64,000 bases of DNA from CALBZE01 sp036381255 (GCA_036381255.1 DASVDG010000106.1:40011-104010), one strand, 5' to 3'; shown: positions 1-7,846, counted from the first letter of the stretch. Translations and numbers: made by a program. The notes: generated by a model not told the origin, from the letters alone.

Positions 1-757
1 CGGCAACGCCGCTGCCAACAGTGAAATGGCGATTGGTGACGCGGCCAATGCGCGTACCGAGCGCCCCGCCGATCTCCTCAGCCAGATCAACCGCGCTGTC
101 CTGTAGAAGCTCGGAGCTAACGAGAATGAGGTCAGACGTGTACTTGTAGGCACCGAACGTGACCGACCCGAACGTAAGCTCGGAGTTACCAACGGCGACG
201 TTCTCGCCGATGATGCGGCCCTCGCTCGCGGTGTCGTTCAGAGTGGGCCACGGGAGATCGGCACCCGTCGACGTGCGGACGATCCGCGCCGCCTGTCGCG
301 CGCCGCCATAGCCGAGAAGCGCAACCTCAAGCTCCCGGTGGAAATCCGGGGCAACCGTGTAGCCGCCAAGCGCCGGGGTACCAATGCCCTGTGCCCGCTG
401 CTCCCACGAACGAACATCCTCGCCGGGGCGAATGCTCTTGCTGGCCAGATTGAACACCATGTCACGGCTTCCCGACGTGCCAAGAAGCCAGTTGCGAAGC
501 TCGGCGTTCTGATCGCCCGTCGAACGGAAATCCGGAGTCATGCGGCCCCGCGAAGTCTCAAGCGCCCGCTCCTCCTCCTGTAGCCGCTCCATGCGGTCCA
601 TCGTGGCTTTGAGGCTGTCGGCCTCATCCATCCACTTATCCCACGAACGGGTTTCCTCGTCCGACATGGTGCGGCCCTCAGCCTCTACCTTGTCCATGAT
701 CGCGCGGGCCTGCTCAACCGCTCGCGCTCGCTTCTCGCGTAGCTCCTTAATGGTCAT
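1..757 (-). CDS. Phage major capsid protein, HK97 family (partial, 3' end outside window)
   Basis: Reading leftwards from 757 gives MTIKELREKRARAVEQA, an acidic and basic helical region of about 100 residues with heptad character (the scaffold-like delta domain of HK97 capsids). It is followed by GTPALGGYTVAPDF and an ELxxALLGYGGAR stretch typical of the start of the mature HK97 fold. The frame is open to the window edge (252 codons seen; the family is usually 380-420 residues). In-frame ATGs also lie at 766 and 772, but GGAG about 9 nt before 757 favours this start. The gene follows the prohead protease, which would remove the delta domain during head maturation. It has its own promoter-like element at 803-852. 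Confidence 0.93.
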   Translation of the reverse strand, partial: MTIKELREKRARAVEQARAIMDKVEAEGRTMSDEETRSWDKWMDEADSLKATMDRMERLQEEERALETSRGRMTPDFRSTGDQNAELRNWLLGTSGSRDMVFNLASKSIRPGEDVRSWEQRAQGIGTPALGGYTVAPDFHRELEVALLGYGGARQAARIVRTSTGADLPWPTLNDTASEGRIIGENVAVGNSELTFGSVTFGAYKYTSDLILVSSELLQDSAVDLAEEIGGALGTRIGRVTNRHFTVGSGVA

Positions 758-802
758 ACTCACCATCTCCATTTGATTTTGTTGTAAGGAAAGGCTTCCT
801 GT

Positions 803-852
803 CTTTAGGTCTTTGTCACAGGCTCCCAAGCGCAGTTTTTCTAGGAAATCTC
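803..852 (-). promoter_or_regulatory. Late promoter-like element, copy A (before capsid gene)
   Basis: On the minus strand: GAGATTTC, 3 nt, GAAAAACTGCG, 19 nt, GACCTAAAG. The downstream block (803-811) lies 46 nt before the capsid start. The upstream block overlaps the last codons and stop of the protease gene. The same two blocks with the same 19-nt gap occur at 2784-2816 and 7642-7691. Copy C also shares the upstream GAGATTTC-N3-GAAAAA part without any gap, over 50 bp in all. Confidence 0.6.
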
Positions 853-1395
853 TGCGAGGCGTAGCCGCATGCGGCGAAGTGTATGAGTGAGGTTCGCGGT
901 GCGTGCTTCCTCAAGTGCCCGGACAGACACTTCCGTAGCAGGGTAGGCGGGATCAACAACGACGCTGACTTCCTTCAGCTGGATGCTGGACAGGTAGCGG
1001 GTAGGCGGGGCCGTGCTCATGTCCATGCGAGCACCGCCGGGATAGGGCTTGAAGCGGAAGCTCATTCCTGCCACGTCGCCGCGCCGGACTAGCTCTAGGA
1101 GGTCGCGGGCATAGCTCGTGTTCGCCGGGTCGATCTCGACGTAAAGCCCGTGATCGTCGGGGCGGATCGTTAGCGTTCCATTGGTCGTGCGGCCTAGAAC
1201 CTTGCCGGTGTCGTGCTCAACAAGGGCCAGTACGTCGGGGAACTCCTCAAGCGTCCTGTCAAATGCGCCGGGAAGGATGATCTCGCGGAAGCCCCCAAGA
1301 TCATGGGAAGGGCTGTTAAAAACCGCCGCGTAACCGGATAGCTTCCCTTCATCCGTGGCCCGTAGCTCCGTACAAAAGCGTTTCTCAAAGGTCAT
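841..1395 (-). CDS. HK97-family prohead maturation protease
   Basis: 184 residues, the usual size for the U35 family of serine proteases that cleave the capsid delta domain inside the prohead. Family features are visible in order: GYAAVFN near residue 22, LPGAFDRTL near 42, LVEHDTG (catalytic-type His, about 60), LGRT, the DHGLYVE strand, and VAGMSFRF (catalytic-type Ser, about 112). The start codon overlaps the portal stop by 4 nt, which implies translational coupling. The gene sits between portal and capsid, the canonical order. Its last codons double as part of the promoter-like element at 803-852. Confidence 0.93.
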   Translation of the reverse strand: MTFEKRFCTELRATDEGKLSGYAAVFNSPSHDLGGFREIILPGAFDRTLEEFPDVLALVEHDTGKVLGRTTNGTLTIRPDDHGLYVEIDPANTSYARDLLELVRRGDVAGMSFRFKPYPGGARMDMSTAPPTRYLSSIQLKEVSVVVDPAYPATEVSVRALEEARTANLTHTLRRMRLRLAEIS

Positions 1396-2597
1396 GCTGC
1401 TTCCTTTCCATCGCCGGATAGCGGGGCCGTGTTCAGCGGAACTCGGGGAGTGTCGCCGCCCTCGATCCGGTTCATGTTCTCCAACTCGCGAACCTCGTTG
1501 ATCGTCAACGCGCCGATGTTGACCATTTCCCGGTAGTAGGCTGAACGTGCCGCACTATCGCCGCGAAGAAGCCCCTCTAGGACGAACTCCGCAAAGTGCG
1601 AACGGTCATCAAACAGCTTGTAATTGATCTCTTGCTCAATCCGGCGGGTCCAAGGCTCAATGCAGTGCGTTACATACTGGATGGACTGATGCTCGATGTT
1701 AGAGAAGGTGGCGCGTTCCAGATCGCCAATAAGGTGGGGCGGGATTAGGAAGATTCGGGCAATCTCGGAAACGCTGAACTTCCGCGTCTCAAGGAACTGC
1801 GCATGCTCAGGAGGGACGCCCAACGGGTTCCACTGCATCCCTTCTTCAAGGATCGCGACCCGCTGCGCATTGGAAAGTCCGCCGTACAGCTTTTGCCAGC
1901 TTTCCCGCAGGTTCGCCGCGCCTTCGGGGCCTAGCTTGCCGGGATGTGTTAGAACGCCGCTCGGGGCCGCACCATTACCGAAGAATGACGCCCCGAACTC
2001 CTCCGTTGCCTTGGCCAGCCCGATGGAATTTCGGGCTAGGTCAATCGGGAAAAGCCCCGTGTGGCCATCAAGCGAAAAGCCGGGGATGTGAAGGATGTTC
2101 TCAGCGGGAAGCGGTACTTCCTGACCCTCTACGCGGACGATGTATACCTTCTCCCCGCCGATCCTCTCCCAACGAACGTTGGTCGGGAACAGGGGCCAGA
2201 GGGCCACGGGATCGCCTCTCCCGTTGCGCTCAATCTCCGCGTAAGCATTCCCGTACAAGAGAAGGTGTGCCATCGTCATTTCACGCCAGATGAACGACGA
2301 CATCTCCGGGTTCGGCCTGCTATGGAGCAGGTCGTAAACCGGATGCTCTCGCGCCCGCTCCTTCCCCGCGTCGGTATGGCGATAGGTGACAAGTGGAAGC
2401 GTGGCCACGGTTGAGGAGATCATCCGAACCGCAGCCCAAACCGTCGTTGTCTCTAGCGCATTCTCGGGAGTGACCCGAACGCCAGTCGTTGCCTTCCGCG
2501 CCCCGAAAGCATCCCACAGCCAATCGGCGGGAGCGGAAAGCGGAGTGCTCGGGTTGTTGAGGTTCCGCTTCTCAAACAGGGACGATAGCCAAGCCAT
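1392..2597 (-). CDS. Phage portal protein, HK97 family
   Basis: 401 residues, normal for the family. It forms the dodecameric ring at one capsid vertex through which terminase pumps DNA. Recognisable segments are VWAAVRMISSTVATLPLVTY (residues about 53-72), HPVYDLLHSRPNPEMSSF, LLLYGNAYAEI, HIPGFSLDGHTGLFPI, and the C-terminal TFSNIEHQSIQYV helix with EQEINYKLF. The C-terminus is polar and Pro-rich. The start lies 2 nt downstream of the stop of the 49-residue membrane ORF, so the two form one transcript with the protease. Confidence 0.95.
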   Translation of the reverse strand: MAWLSSLFEKRNLNNPSTPLSAPADWLWDAFGARKATTGVRVTPENALETTTVWAAVRMISSTVATLPLVTYRHTDAGKERAREHPVYDLLHSRPNPEMSSFIWREMTMAHLLLYGNAYAEIERNGRGDPVALWPLFPTNVRWERIGGEKVYIVRVEGQEVPLPAENILHIPGFSLDGHTGLFPIDLARNSIGLAKATEEFGASFFGNGAAPSGVLTHPGKLGPEGAANLRESWQKLYGGLSNAQRVAILEEGMQWNPLGVPPEHAQFLETRKFSVSEIARIFLIPPHLIGDLERATFSNIEHQSIQYVTHCIEPWTRRIEQEINYKLFDDRSHFAEFVLEGLLRGDSAARSAYYREMVNIGALTINEVRELENMNRIEGGDTPRVPLNTAPLSGDGKEAA

Positions 2598-2599
2598 GA

Positions 2600-2749
2600 T
2601 TAGCTATCTCCCTTCTTGGCGGTTAGCGCGGCCATTGCGAAACAGGTAGCGCCCGCCAGAATGAACGCGGCGGGAACGTAGATCATTCCCGCGCCCACAA
2701 CGATTTGCGCAAGCCCAACTAGGGCCAGAATATCGTTAAATGTTGGCAT
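2600..2749 (-). CDS. Small membrane protein upstream of portal (49 aa)
   Basis: ATG at 2749, preceded by a GGGGG ribosome-binding stretch. The product starts MPTFNDILALVGLAQ, is almost entirely hydrophobic from residue 7 to 42 (one or two membrane segments rich in Ala, Gly, Val and Ile), and ends in the polar tail AKKGDS. The stop lies just before the portal ATG, and a promoter-like element lies 35 nt upstream, so it is probably the first gene of the portal operon. Tiny hydrophobic ORFs are common beside portal genes in actinophage-like genomes, but no function is known to me. A holin-like or connector-associated role would be speculation. Confidence 0.7.
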   Translation of the reverse strand: MPTFNDILALVGLAQIVVGAGMIYVPAAFILAGATCFAMAALTAKKGDS

Positions 2750-2783
2750 TGCTTATCCCCCGTAAACGGTTACGTCTTGCTGC

Positions 2784-2816
2784 CTTTAAGTCCTCGCCGG
2801 GGGGTCGAAAGCGCAG
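2784..2816 (-). promoter_or_regulatory. Late promoter-like element, copy B (before portal operon)
   Basis: Minus strand CTGCG (2812-2816), exactly 19 nt, then GACTTAAAG (2784-2792). Both blocks and the gap match copies A and C. It ends 35 nt upstream of the ATG of the small membrane protein. It lacks the upstream GAAAAA extension of copies A and C. Confidence 0.55.
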
Positions 2817-2888
2817 GATATGAAGGGATTGCTTCCGGTTCTGCTTTCTTTTACCGTGATGGGAGGAATCCACTTACCGGAGGGAGCT

Positions 2889-3245
2889 ATGGGGATTGTA
2901 GATACCGTTAAGGATGTGGCGAAGCTGGTTCAGCGGGCGGATAACATCGAACTGTATGGTAAGATTCTGGAGCTACAGTCTCAGATCATGGGGCTCCTTG
3001 AGGAAAACCGTGATCTGAAAGAACAACTGCGCGAGCTTCGCGATAACAGTGACTTTCGGACCAGCCTTGTGTTTGAGGGCAACTGTTACGTTCGAGACAC
3101 AGAGGCAGGGAGGGAGCACTATTGCAGCAAGTGCCTCGACGCAGAGGGCAAAGCGATTCGCTTGCAGCGACTTGATCGAGGCTTACTGTATTGTCCTTCG
3201 TGCCAACGGTCGGCACCCGGTAGCGGATACGACAACGAGTGGTGA
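2889..3245 (+). CDS. Coiled-coil zinc-ribbon protein, prophage accessory gene
   Basis: 118 residues from ATG 2889, chosen over the upstream in-frame ATG at 2820 because GGAGGGAGC lies just before it. Residues about 1-55 are a helical, probably coiled-coil region (MGIVDTVKDVAKLVQRADN, then LQSQIMGLLEENRDLKEQL). The C-terminal part has CxxC pairs (CSKC near 83 and CPSC near 106) forming a likely zinc ribbon. Similar two-part proteins occur in many mobile elements without known role. It is the only plus-strand gene inside the late operon, wedged between terL and the portal operon. That makes it a candidate moron expressed in the lysogen. A weak TTGCTT-N17-TACCGT promoter can be drawn at 2829-2857. 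Confidence 0.75.
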   Translation: MGIVDTVKDVAKLVQRADNIELYGKILELQSQIMGLLEENRDLKEQLRELRDNSDFRTSLVFEGNCYVRDTEAGREHYCSKCLDAEGKAIRLQRLDRGLLYCPSCQRSAPGSGYDNEW

Positions 3246-3253
3246 AGGAACGA

Positions 3254-4804
3254 TTATAGGGCTATCAAACCGCGTTCTGTATAGACGCTCTTGGCCCCGT
3301 TGTCGGCCATCACGCCAGAGAGGGCCATAATCGAGGCAACGACGCCATCAATTCTTTCGGTCGATTTCGATTTATCGGGCTTGATGTTGCCCGCCGGGTC
3401 GGTCTTAATGGCTACCGAGCCGATCATCCACGCCAGCACCGGGTTGCCATCGTGCGCAATGGCACCGCTTATGATTCGCCGCTCGAACTCCTTGGAAGGC
3501 TCGTTCATGGAGATGAAGCCTTGCCGCATTTGGGTAAGTCGGTGGCCATCGGCTTCGCTTAGCTGCGTGGCCAGTTGGGTGGCGTTCCACGGGTCAAAGC
3601 GGATCTCTCGAATCCCGTACTTCCTGCCAAGAGCGTTGATGTCGGATCGGATGCGGTCGTAATCCACAACGTCGCCATCCGTTACCGTAACGAGTCCCTG
3701 CCGCGCCCATAGCTCATAAGGCACCCGGTCCCGGCGGTCCTTTAGCTTGGCCTCCGGTATCCAGAAGAAGGGTAGGAGGTAGGTAGGTTCATCCTCGAAG
3801 CGAGGCGGGAAGGCGAGAACGAGCGCGGAAATATCTGTTGTGGTGGAGAGGTCAAGCCCGCCATAGCAAGCACGCCCGGACAGGTCGGGAAACTCCCGCT
3901 CGCATGCGGCCCAATCCTCAATTTTGATCCATCGCGTTACCTGCTGCGTCCACTGGTTCAGGTGGAGCCGCCGGAATGTGTTCTCATAGGAAGGTTCTGC
4001 TTCGGCCCGCTTCGCTTCCGCCGCTAGGTACTCTTCCCGAACGGAGATCCCCAAACCGGGGTTTGCCTTTTTCCAAGTCTGCGGGTCGCGGTAATCATCG
4101 TCAGGGCCAGCCGAGTAGATAACGGGAAGGAACGAGTCATCCAGAATGACTCCATCCCGTACCTGTTCGGCATACCGATGAAGCTCCCATGCAATGCTGT
4201 TCGGATCATAAACGCCCGCTGTCGTAATTAGGAACTCGACGGGCTGAGATCGCGCGCCAATGCTAGTGTGGAGCGTGTCGTACAGGTCCCGGTTCGGCTG
4301 AACGTGTAGCTCGTCAAAGATGATCCCGTGCGAGTTGAACCCGTGCTTTGTCCCGGCATCCGCCGAGATGACCTTGTAGCTCGAACCCGTCGAGGGTACG
4401 ACGATGGACCGCTTGAAGATCTTGGCTCGCCGACGAAGGGCGGGGCTCGCTTCTACCATCGCCTTGGCAATCTCAAAGCTGATGGCCGCTTGGTCCCGAT
4501 CTCCCGCCGCGCTGTAGATTTCCGCCCCCGGCTCGCCATCGGCAAAGAGGAGGTAGAGGGCCACGCCTGCGGCTAGGGTGGTCTTACCGTTCTTGCGGGG
4601 AATCTCGACGTAGCAGGTTCGATAACGGCGGGTGCCGTCCGCACGCTTCCAGCCGAACAAGGGCCGGATGATCTCGTTTTCCTGCCACTTGTCTAGGACG
4701 AATGGTTGACCTGCAAGCTCGCCCTTACTGTGCCTTAGAAACCGCCGGAAGAACTCAACCGCTCGATTCGCTTCCTCCTCGTCAAAGTAGAACTCGCCCT
4801 GCAT
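3254..4804 (-). CDS. terL: Terminase large subunit
   Basis: 516 residues. This is the ATP-driven DNA packaging motor and nuclease. The N-terminal ATPase domain shows an adenine-binding-like QxFVLDKWQ, Walker A in PRKNGKTTLAAG (near 90), HGFNSHGIIFDELH (Walker B, near 165) and the coupling motif FLITTAG. The C-terminal RNase-H-like nuclease region has CYGGLDLSTTTDISALVL (metal-binding Asp) and later acidic residues near IREIRFDPWNA and KSKSTERIDGVVA. It follows terS by 6 nt. It ends 8 nt from the convergent zinc-ribbon gene. Confidence 0.96.
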   Translation of the reverse strand: MQGEFYFDEEEANRAVEFFRRFLRHSKGELAGQPFVLDKWQENEIIRPLFGWKRADGTRRYRTCYVEIPRKNGKTTLAAGVALYLLFADGEPGAEIYSAAGDRDQAAISFEIAKAMVEASPALRRRAKIFKRSIVVPSTGSSYKVISADAGTKHGFNSHGIIFDELHVQPNRDLYDTLHTSIGARSQPVEFLITTAGVYDPNSIAWELHRYAEQVRDGVILDDSFLPVIYSAGPDDDYRDPQTWKKANPGLGISVREEYLAAEAKRAEAEPSYENTFRRLHLNQWTQQVTRWIKIEDWAACEREFPDLSGRACYGGLDLSTTTDISALVLAFPPRFEDEPTYLLPFFWIPEAKLKDRRDRVPYELWARQGLVTVTDGDVVDYDRIRSDINALGRKYGIREIRFDPWNATQLATQLSEADGHRLTQMRQGFISMNEPSKEFERRIISGAIAHDGNPVLAWMIGSVAIKTDPAGNIKPDKSKSTERIDGVVASIMALSGVMADNGAKSVYTERGLIAL

Positions 4805-4810
4805 AGCGGG

Positions 4811-5260
4811 TTACTTCCTGACCGCGAAGAAGTCGTCATCGTCTTCCTTCGGCTCAGCAACGACGCGGTTTCGAGCCGCCGGGGAAAGGCCAAGCTCCGT
4901 GGCAAGTCGGCGGACCTGATCGAGCGCCTTGTCAGCGATGGTTAAGAACGGGCTTTTTTGCTCATAGCCTGACGGGCTGACCATCGTCATGCCGTGCCGC
5001 TTGAGCTTCTTCTCGGCCTCGCAGTAGCGGCCCCACGCCGCGCAGTACATGGCCAGAACGGCAAGATCCACTTTGGCGAGGAGGCCAAGGGCGTCTAGCT
5101 CCGGAACAATGCGCTTCCACTCTTTTCGCGCCTCTCCGCGCATCCAAGTGGGCATTTCCGGAGTGGTTTGAGCCGGTTTCGGGCCGGTTTTCGGCAGCTT
5201 TCGCTTGCCCGGATTGCCCGCAAGTCGCTTCATTGCAATGCTTTTTGGTGGATTTGGCAT
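4811..5260 (-). CDS. terS: Terminase small subunit, P27 family
   Basis: 149 residues. It recognises packaging-site DNA and recruits the large subunit. P27-type features are the Lys/Arg-rich start with NPGKRKLPK, PEMPTWMRGEARKEWKRIVPEL, a LLAKVDLAVLAMYCAAWGRY helix, and the end segment LGLSPAARNRV followed by an acidic tail. Its position immediately before terL supports the call. Confidence 0.92.
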   Translation of the reverse strand: MPNPPKSIAMKRLAGNPGKRKLPKTGPKPAQTTPEMPTWMRGEARKEWKRIVPELDALGLLAKVDLAVLAMYCAAWGRYCEAEKKLKRHGMTMVSPSGYEQKSPFLTIADKALDQVRRLATELGLSPAARNRVVAEPKEDDDDFFAVRK

Positions 5261-5355
5261 AAGACCCCCCCCTGTAGTTTGAACTGCGGTCGCGTGAAAA
5301 CAGGTTGGGGGCGGTCCCGGCCTCGTGGGTGCCAGAGATTTGACCCGCCCTCCCC

Positions 5356-5676
5356 CTACTCGCGCCGCTCGTTGTCTTTTCGTCGGTTATGGTGTGAAGC
5401 ACAGAGGCTTCGGAGGTTGGACCGAACTAGCCGAAGGTCCGGCCTATCGCGGATTGGGATGATGTGGTCAACGTGTTCGGCTGCTGTGATCCGGCCTTCT
5501 TCGAGGCAGAACCGGCAGATTGGTTCTTCGGCCAGAACAAGGAGCCGCAGTTTTCGCCATACGGCATCGTAGCCGCGTTGGGCTGCGCTCCTTCGGTTGT
5601 CTTTTCGTTTGTGCCTCCGGCAATCTCGTTGGCCACAGCCGGGGAAGGTGCAGGCGGTCGGTATTCTACGCGGCAT
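5356..5676 (-). CDS. HNH endonuclease
   Basis: 106 residues from ATG 5676. An upstream open frame to 5907 is only a shadow of the preceding gene. An N-terminal TFPGCGQRDC and later CRFCLEEGR form zinc-type CxxC pairs. The HNH core reads AEHVDHIIPIRDRPDL, then NLRSLCASHHNRR. HNH nucleases beside terminase genes assist DNA packaging and cos cleavage in HK97-like phages. The start lies within the last codons of the sigma-like gene (11-nt overlap), implying coupled translation. Confidence 0.9.
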   Translation of the reverse strand: MPRRIPTACTFPGCGQRDCRRHKRKDNRRSAAQRGYDAVWRKLRLLVLAEEPICRFCLEEGRITAAEHVDHIIPIRDRPDLRLVRSNLRSLCASHHNRRKDNERRE

Positions 5677-7006
5677 TTCTGGCCCGCCTACGTCGTCGGT
5701 ACTCCTTCGTGTAATCTGCGTGTCCCTTCCGGCACGCCTCACAGCGACAGCCCCGGCAGTACATGCTATGAGTGCCGTGTTCGGCTGGCTTGCGGAGCCT
5801 ATTGGGTTCGCGGGCACGCCGCTTCTTTGGTGCTTCCTTCTTCTCGGCTTCAAACTTCTTCGCTTCCCGGCGAGCCTGCTTCTTCCGCCGCCGTTCCTGC
5901 GCCTCACGTCGCCACGCTTCGCCGCCCTGCTTCATCGGCTCGGGATCTATCCTCGCAGTCTTGGCCTTCTCCCTCTCCTGCTTGGCCCGCTCCTTAGCCT
6001 GTCGTTTCTCCTCTCGGCAGGCTGAACAAACTCCCCCGCGTAAGTCCTCGATAGGCTGCATTATGTCGCACGTCCGGCACGCTCGTTTCTTGGGACGATT
6101 CCGTGCCCCCCGTTCTTGCGCCTTGGCGTTGTTGCAGGCGCGACAGCGTACCTTGGTGTCGTGCCTAAACTTCAATGCGGGTTTCTCCCCGCAGTTTTCA
6201 CAAATCCAGTGCTCGCCGTTCTCAACCGCCTCAAGCCATCTATCGTACATATTTCGGTTGAAGCGGATGCTAGGCGATTCGCAGTCAAGGCAACGGTCAG
6301 TGTTCCAACCGAAGTGGGATGCTTGGAGCGTATCGCCACAGCGGGAGCAGGTTCGGGTTACGCCAGCCTTGACGGCCAAAAGATGGCCAACGCGCCGGAT
6401 GATTAGCCGCTCATAGGTTTCCCCGTGTTCGCCGTGGCGTCCGGCTAGAATCGCCTCTCCCCGCTTCCTGTCTGCTTCGGGTAGCTCGTCAACCCACTCT
6501 GCAAGCTGTGTGTGGAGCCGTTCCACATCGATTGCTTCGAGGATGGCATCCTCTCCGTGTGACCCGGCCATGACAACGCCCTCGCGGGTATCCGTCTGGC
6601 CCTCGTCATCCCATTCCAAGAGGCCATCCGCAGAAGGCGAAATCCAAGAGATGTTGCCGTCCTCATCTACCTGCATCCCAAAAGCAACGAGCTGGTCAAG
6701 CGAGGCATAACGCGGCGGGTCATGGACCTTTTCACCGCCACGCCAAACCGTCCTTCCGCTGTATATGTCGCCCGTTCGGTAGCTCGTCAGGTAGGAAAGA
6801 ACGCTGTTCCTTATGACGTTTCTGCAATAGGCGTCTAGGTTCGTTGTCACTCTCTCGGGAAAGACGGTAAGAAGGGCCATGCGGGCTTCCTGCTGGCAAT
6901 CTTCCTGCAAGCCAATGTCCCATGTGTACTTCGCTGCAATCTTCCGGATAACGGGCTCGTACTTTTCTATGAACTCAACCCAATCCGGATCTCTATTCCA
7001 TTCCAT
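5666..7006 (-). CDS. Sigma-70-like, multi-zinc-ribbon protein; candidate late-gene regulator
   Basis: 446 residues. Residues about 10-75 resemble sigma region 2 (EKYEPVIRKIAAKYTWD, then EDCQQEARMALL, then AYCRNVIRNSVLSYL). A YASLDQL segment and a weakly sigma-4-like helical stretch (VDELPEADRKRGEAIL) follow. From about 225 there are four CxxC-CxxC zinc-ribbon candidates: CSRC/CLDC, CENC/CRAC, CRTC/CSAC, and a final HGTHSMYCRGCRCEAC. The last is followed by YTKEYRRRRRAR, a motif seen in many small phage proteins. A highly charged linker (EREKAKTARI to KKAPKKRR-like) lies between. It is the first gene of the terminase operon. I infer that it directs transcription from the three repeated late elements. 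That is unproven. Confidence 0.6.
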   Translation of the reverse strand: MEWNRDPDWVEFIEKYEPVIRKIAAKYTWDIGLQEDCQQEARMALLTVFPERVTTNLDAYCRNVIRNSVLSYLTSYRTGDIYSGRTVWRGGEKVHDPPRYASLDQLVAFGMQVDEDGNISWISPSADGLLEWDDEGQTDTREGVVMAGSHGEDAILEAIDVERLHTQLAEWVDELPEADRKRGEAILAGRHGEHGETYERLIIRRVGHLLAVKAGVTRTCSRCGDTLQASHFGWNTDRCLDCESPSIRFNRNMYDRWLEAVENGEHWICENCGEKPALKFRHDTKVRCRACNNAKAQERGARNRPKKRACRTCDIMQPIEDLRGGVCSACREEKRQAKERAKQEREKAKTARIDPEPMKQGGEAWRREAQERRRKKQARREAKKFEAEKKEAPKKRRAREPNRLRKPAEHGTHSMYCRGCRCEACRKGHADYTKEYRRRRRARNAA

Positions 7007-7171
7007 TGCTTCACCTGCCTATCAAACAAGCGTTTCAGTCTCAGTGTTGGGGCGAAGGCGGGGGAAGCCATCCGGTGTTGTTTCCGTTGGTGCCACTTGC
7101 GGGAAGTCGGGAGAGAGTCGGGGAAGGTGGCCAGAAGGACGAGCCTGTTTCTTCTAGTAAGTAGAGGATTA

Positions 7172-7289
7172 CTTACCTCGTAAGTATTAACTTGCTTCGT
7201 AAGCTGTTACTGACCTCGTCTTTACTAGAATCTTCTTCCTGCAAATGGCTAGAACCTGATTACCTCGTAAGTAATGCTTGCTCCGTAGT
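7172..7289. repeat. Five iterons of a 13-bp element, consensus CTTRCYTCGTAAG
   Basis: Copies start at 7172, 7191, 7210 (each exactly 19 bp apart), then 7259 and 7277 (18 bp apart). The best copy is an inverted repeat TACTTAC-CTC-GTAAGTA (7170-7186). Copies 3 and 5 are degenerate. Extra GTAAGTA half-sites occur at 7157. Arrays phased near two helical turns usually bind an initiator or repressor, so this may be the phage origin or the operator of the late regulator. Confidence 0.65.
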
Positions 7290-7454
7290 TACTGGAAGAA
7301 GTCCTTCTGTTTTCTCTTTCCGTGTATCTCGGTTGGCCACTGTTTGGGATCTACCGTTCTTTCTTGAGTACACCCGGCCCATTAGACCGGAGTATTCCCG
7401 CCTTCGTTGTGTCCTGTTGCTCGCGATGCCATCCGCTGCCCTTCTCAGTGTCAC
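7260..7454 (-). CDS. Doubtful small ORF, 64 aa
   Basis: GTG start at 7454, preceded by AGGAG four nt upstream. The product is short, basic and unrecognised (MTLRRAADGIASNRTQ at its start). Its 3' end overlaps two iterons. It is kept only because of the good ribosome-binding site and its place downstream of promoter-like copy C. Confidence 0.25.
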   Translation of the reverse strand: MTLRRAADGIASNRTQRRREYSGLMGRVYSRKNGRSQTVANRDTRKEKTEGLLPVTTEQALLTR

Positions 7455-7641
7455 CTAACTCCTACCTAGCGCATGCCCTTACGCTCGGGGTGGGGGATCA
7501 TGCCCTGCTGTACCGCCCTTGGCTCGGGGTGGGTAAGCGGCCCCTGTATTCGGTAGGAGGTCGAGCGGCTTAGCGGTTTTCCGACGGGGGAGCGTCGTCT
7601 TACGCCAGCGGCCAACTCATCGCGATATGTCTCCTTCTCCC

Positions 7642-7691
7642 CATTAAGTCCTAGGCAAGCCCCGCAAAACGCAGTTTTTCGCCGAAATCTC
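7642..7691 (-). promoter_or_regulatory. Late promoter-like element, copy C (upstream of regulator operon)
   Basis: Minus strand GAGATTTC, 3 nt, GAAAAACTGCG, exactly 19 nt, GACTTAATG (7642-7650). Over 50 bp it aligns with copy A without gaps. The next convincing leftward gene is the sigma-like regulator, whose start is 636 nt away, so the transcript would carry a long leader through the iterons. This arrangement would allow autoregulation. Confidence 0.55.
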
Positions 7692-7846
7692 CTTCGGCGC
7701 TTCACTTATATACTTCTGCGCTGCCGTCTGTAGGACATTCCTTCGACGGCTGGCCACTCTGTCCTAGCTGTCGAAGCGGAGAAGTACACAAATGCGGCAA
7801 ACAACCGCCATTGAGAGGAGAACGGAAATGGTAGGATGATACAGAG

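Larger units (their letters stand above)
7007..7846. other. Prophage regulatory region with little coding content
   Basis: About 840 bp between the leftward late operon and the rightward integration module. It holds five iterons (7172-7289), promoter-like copy C (7642-7691) and one doubtful small ORF (7260-7454). An inverted repeat CGCCGAA / TTCGGCG at 7680-7699 overlaps copy C. The region is less GC-rich than the flanking genes. Confidence 0.6.

Noticed and set aside
7466..7705. 79-codon minus-strand ORF
   Set aside because: It begins upstream of the repeated promoter-like element and runs through it. Composition is not protein-like, and no family is recognised.
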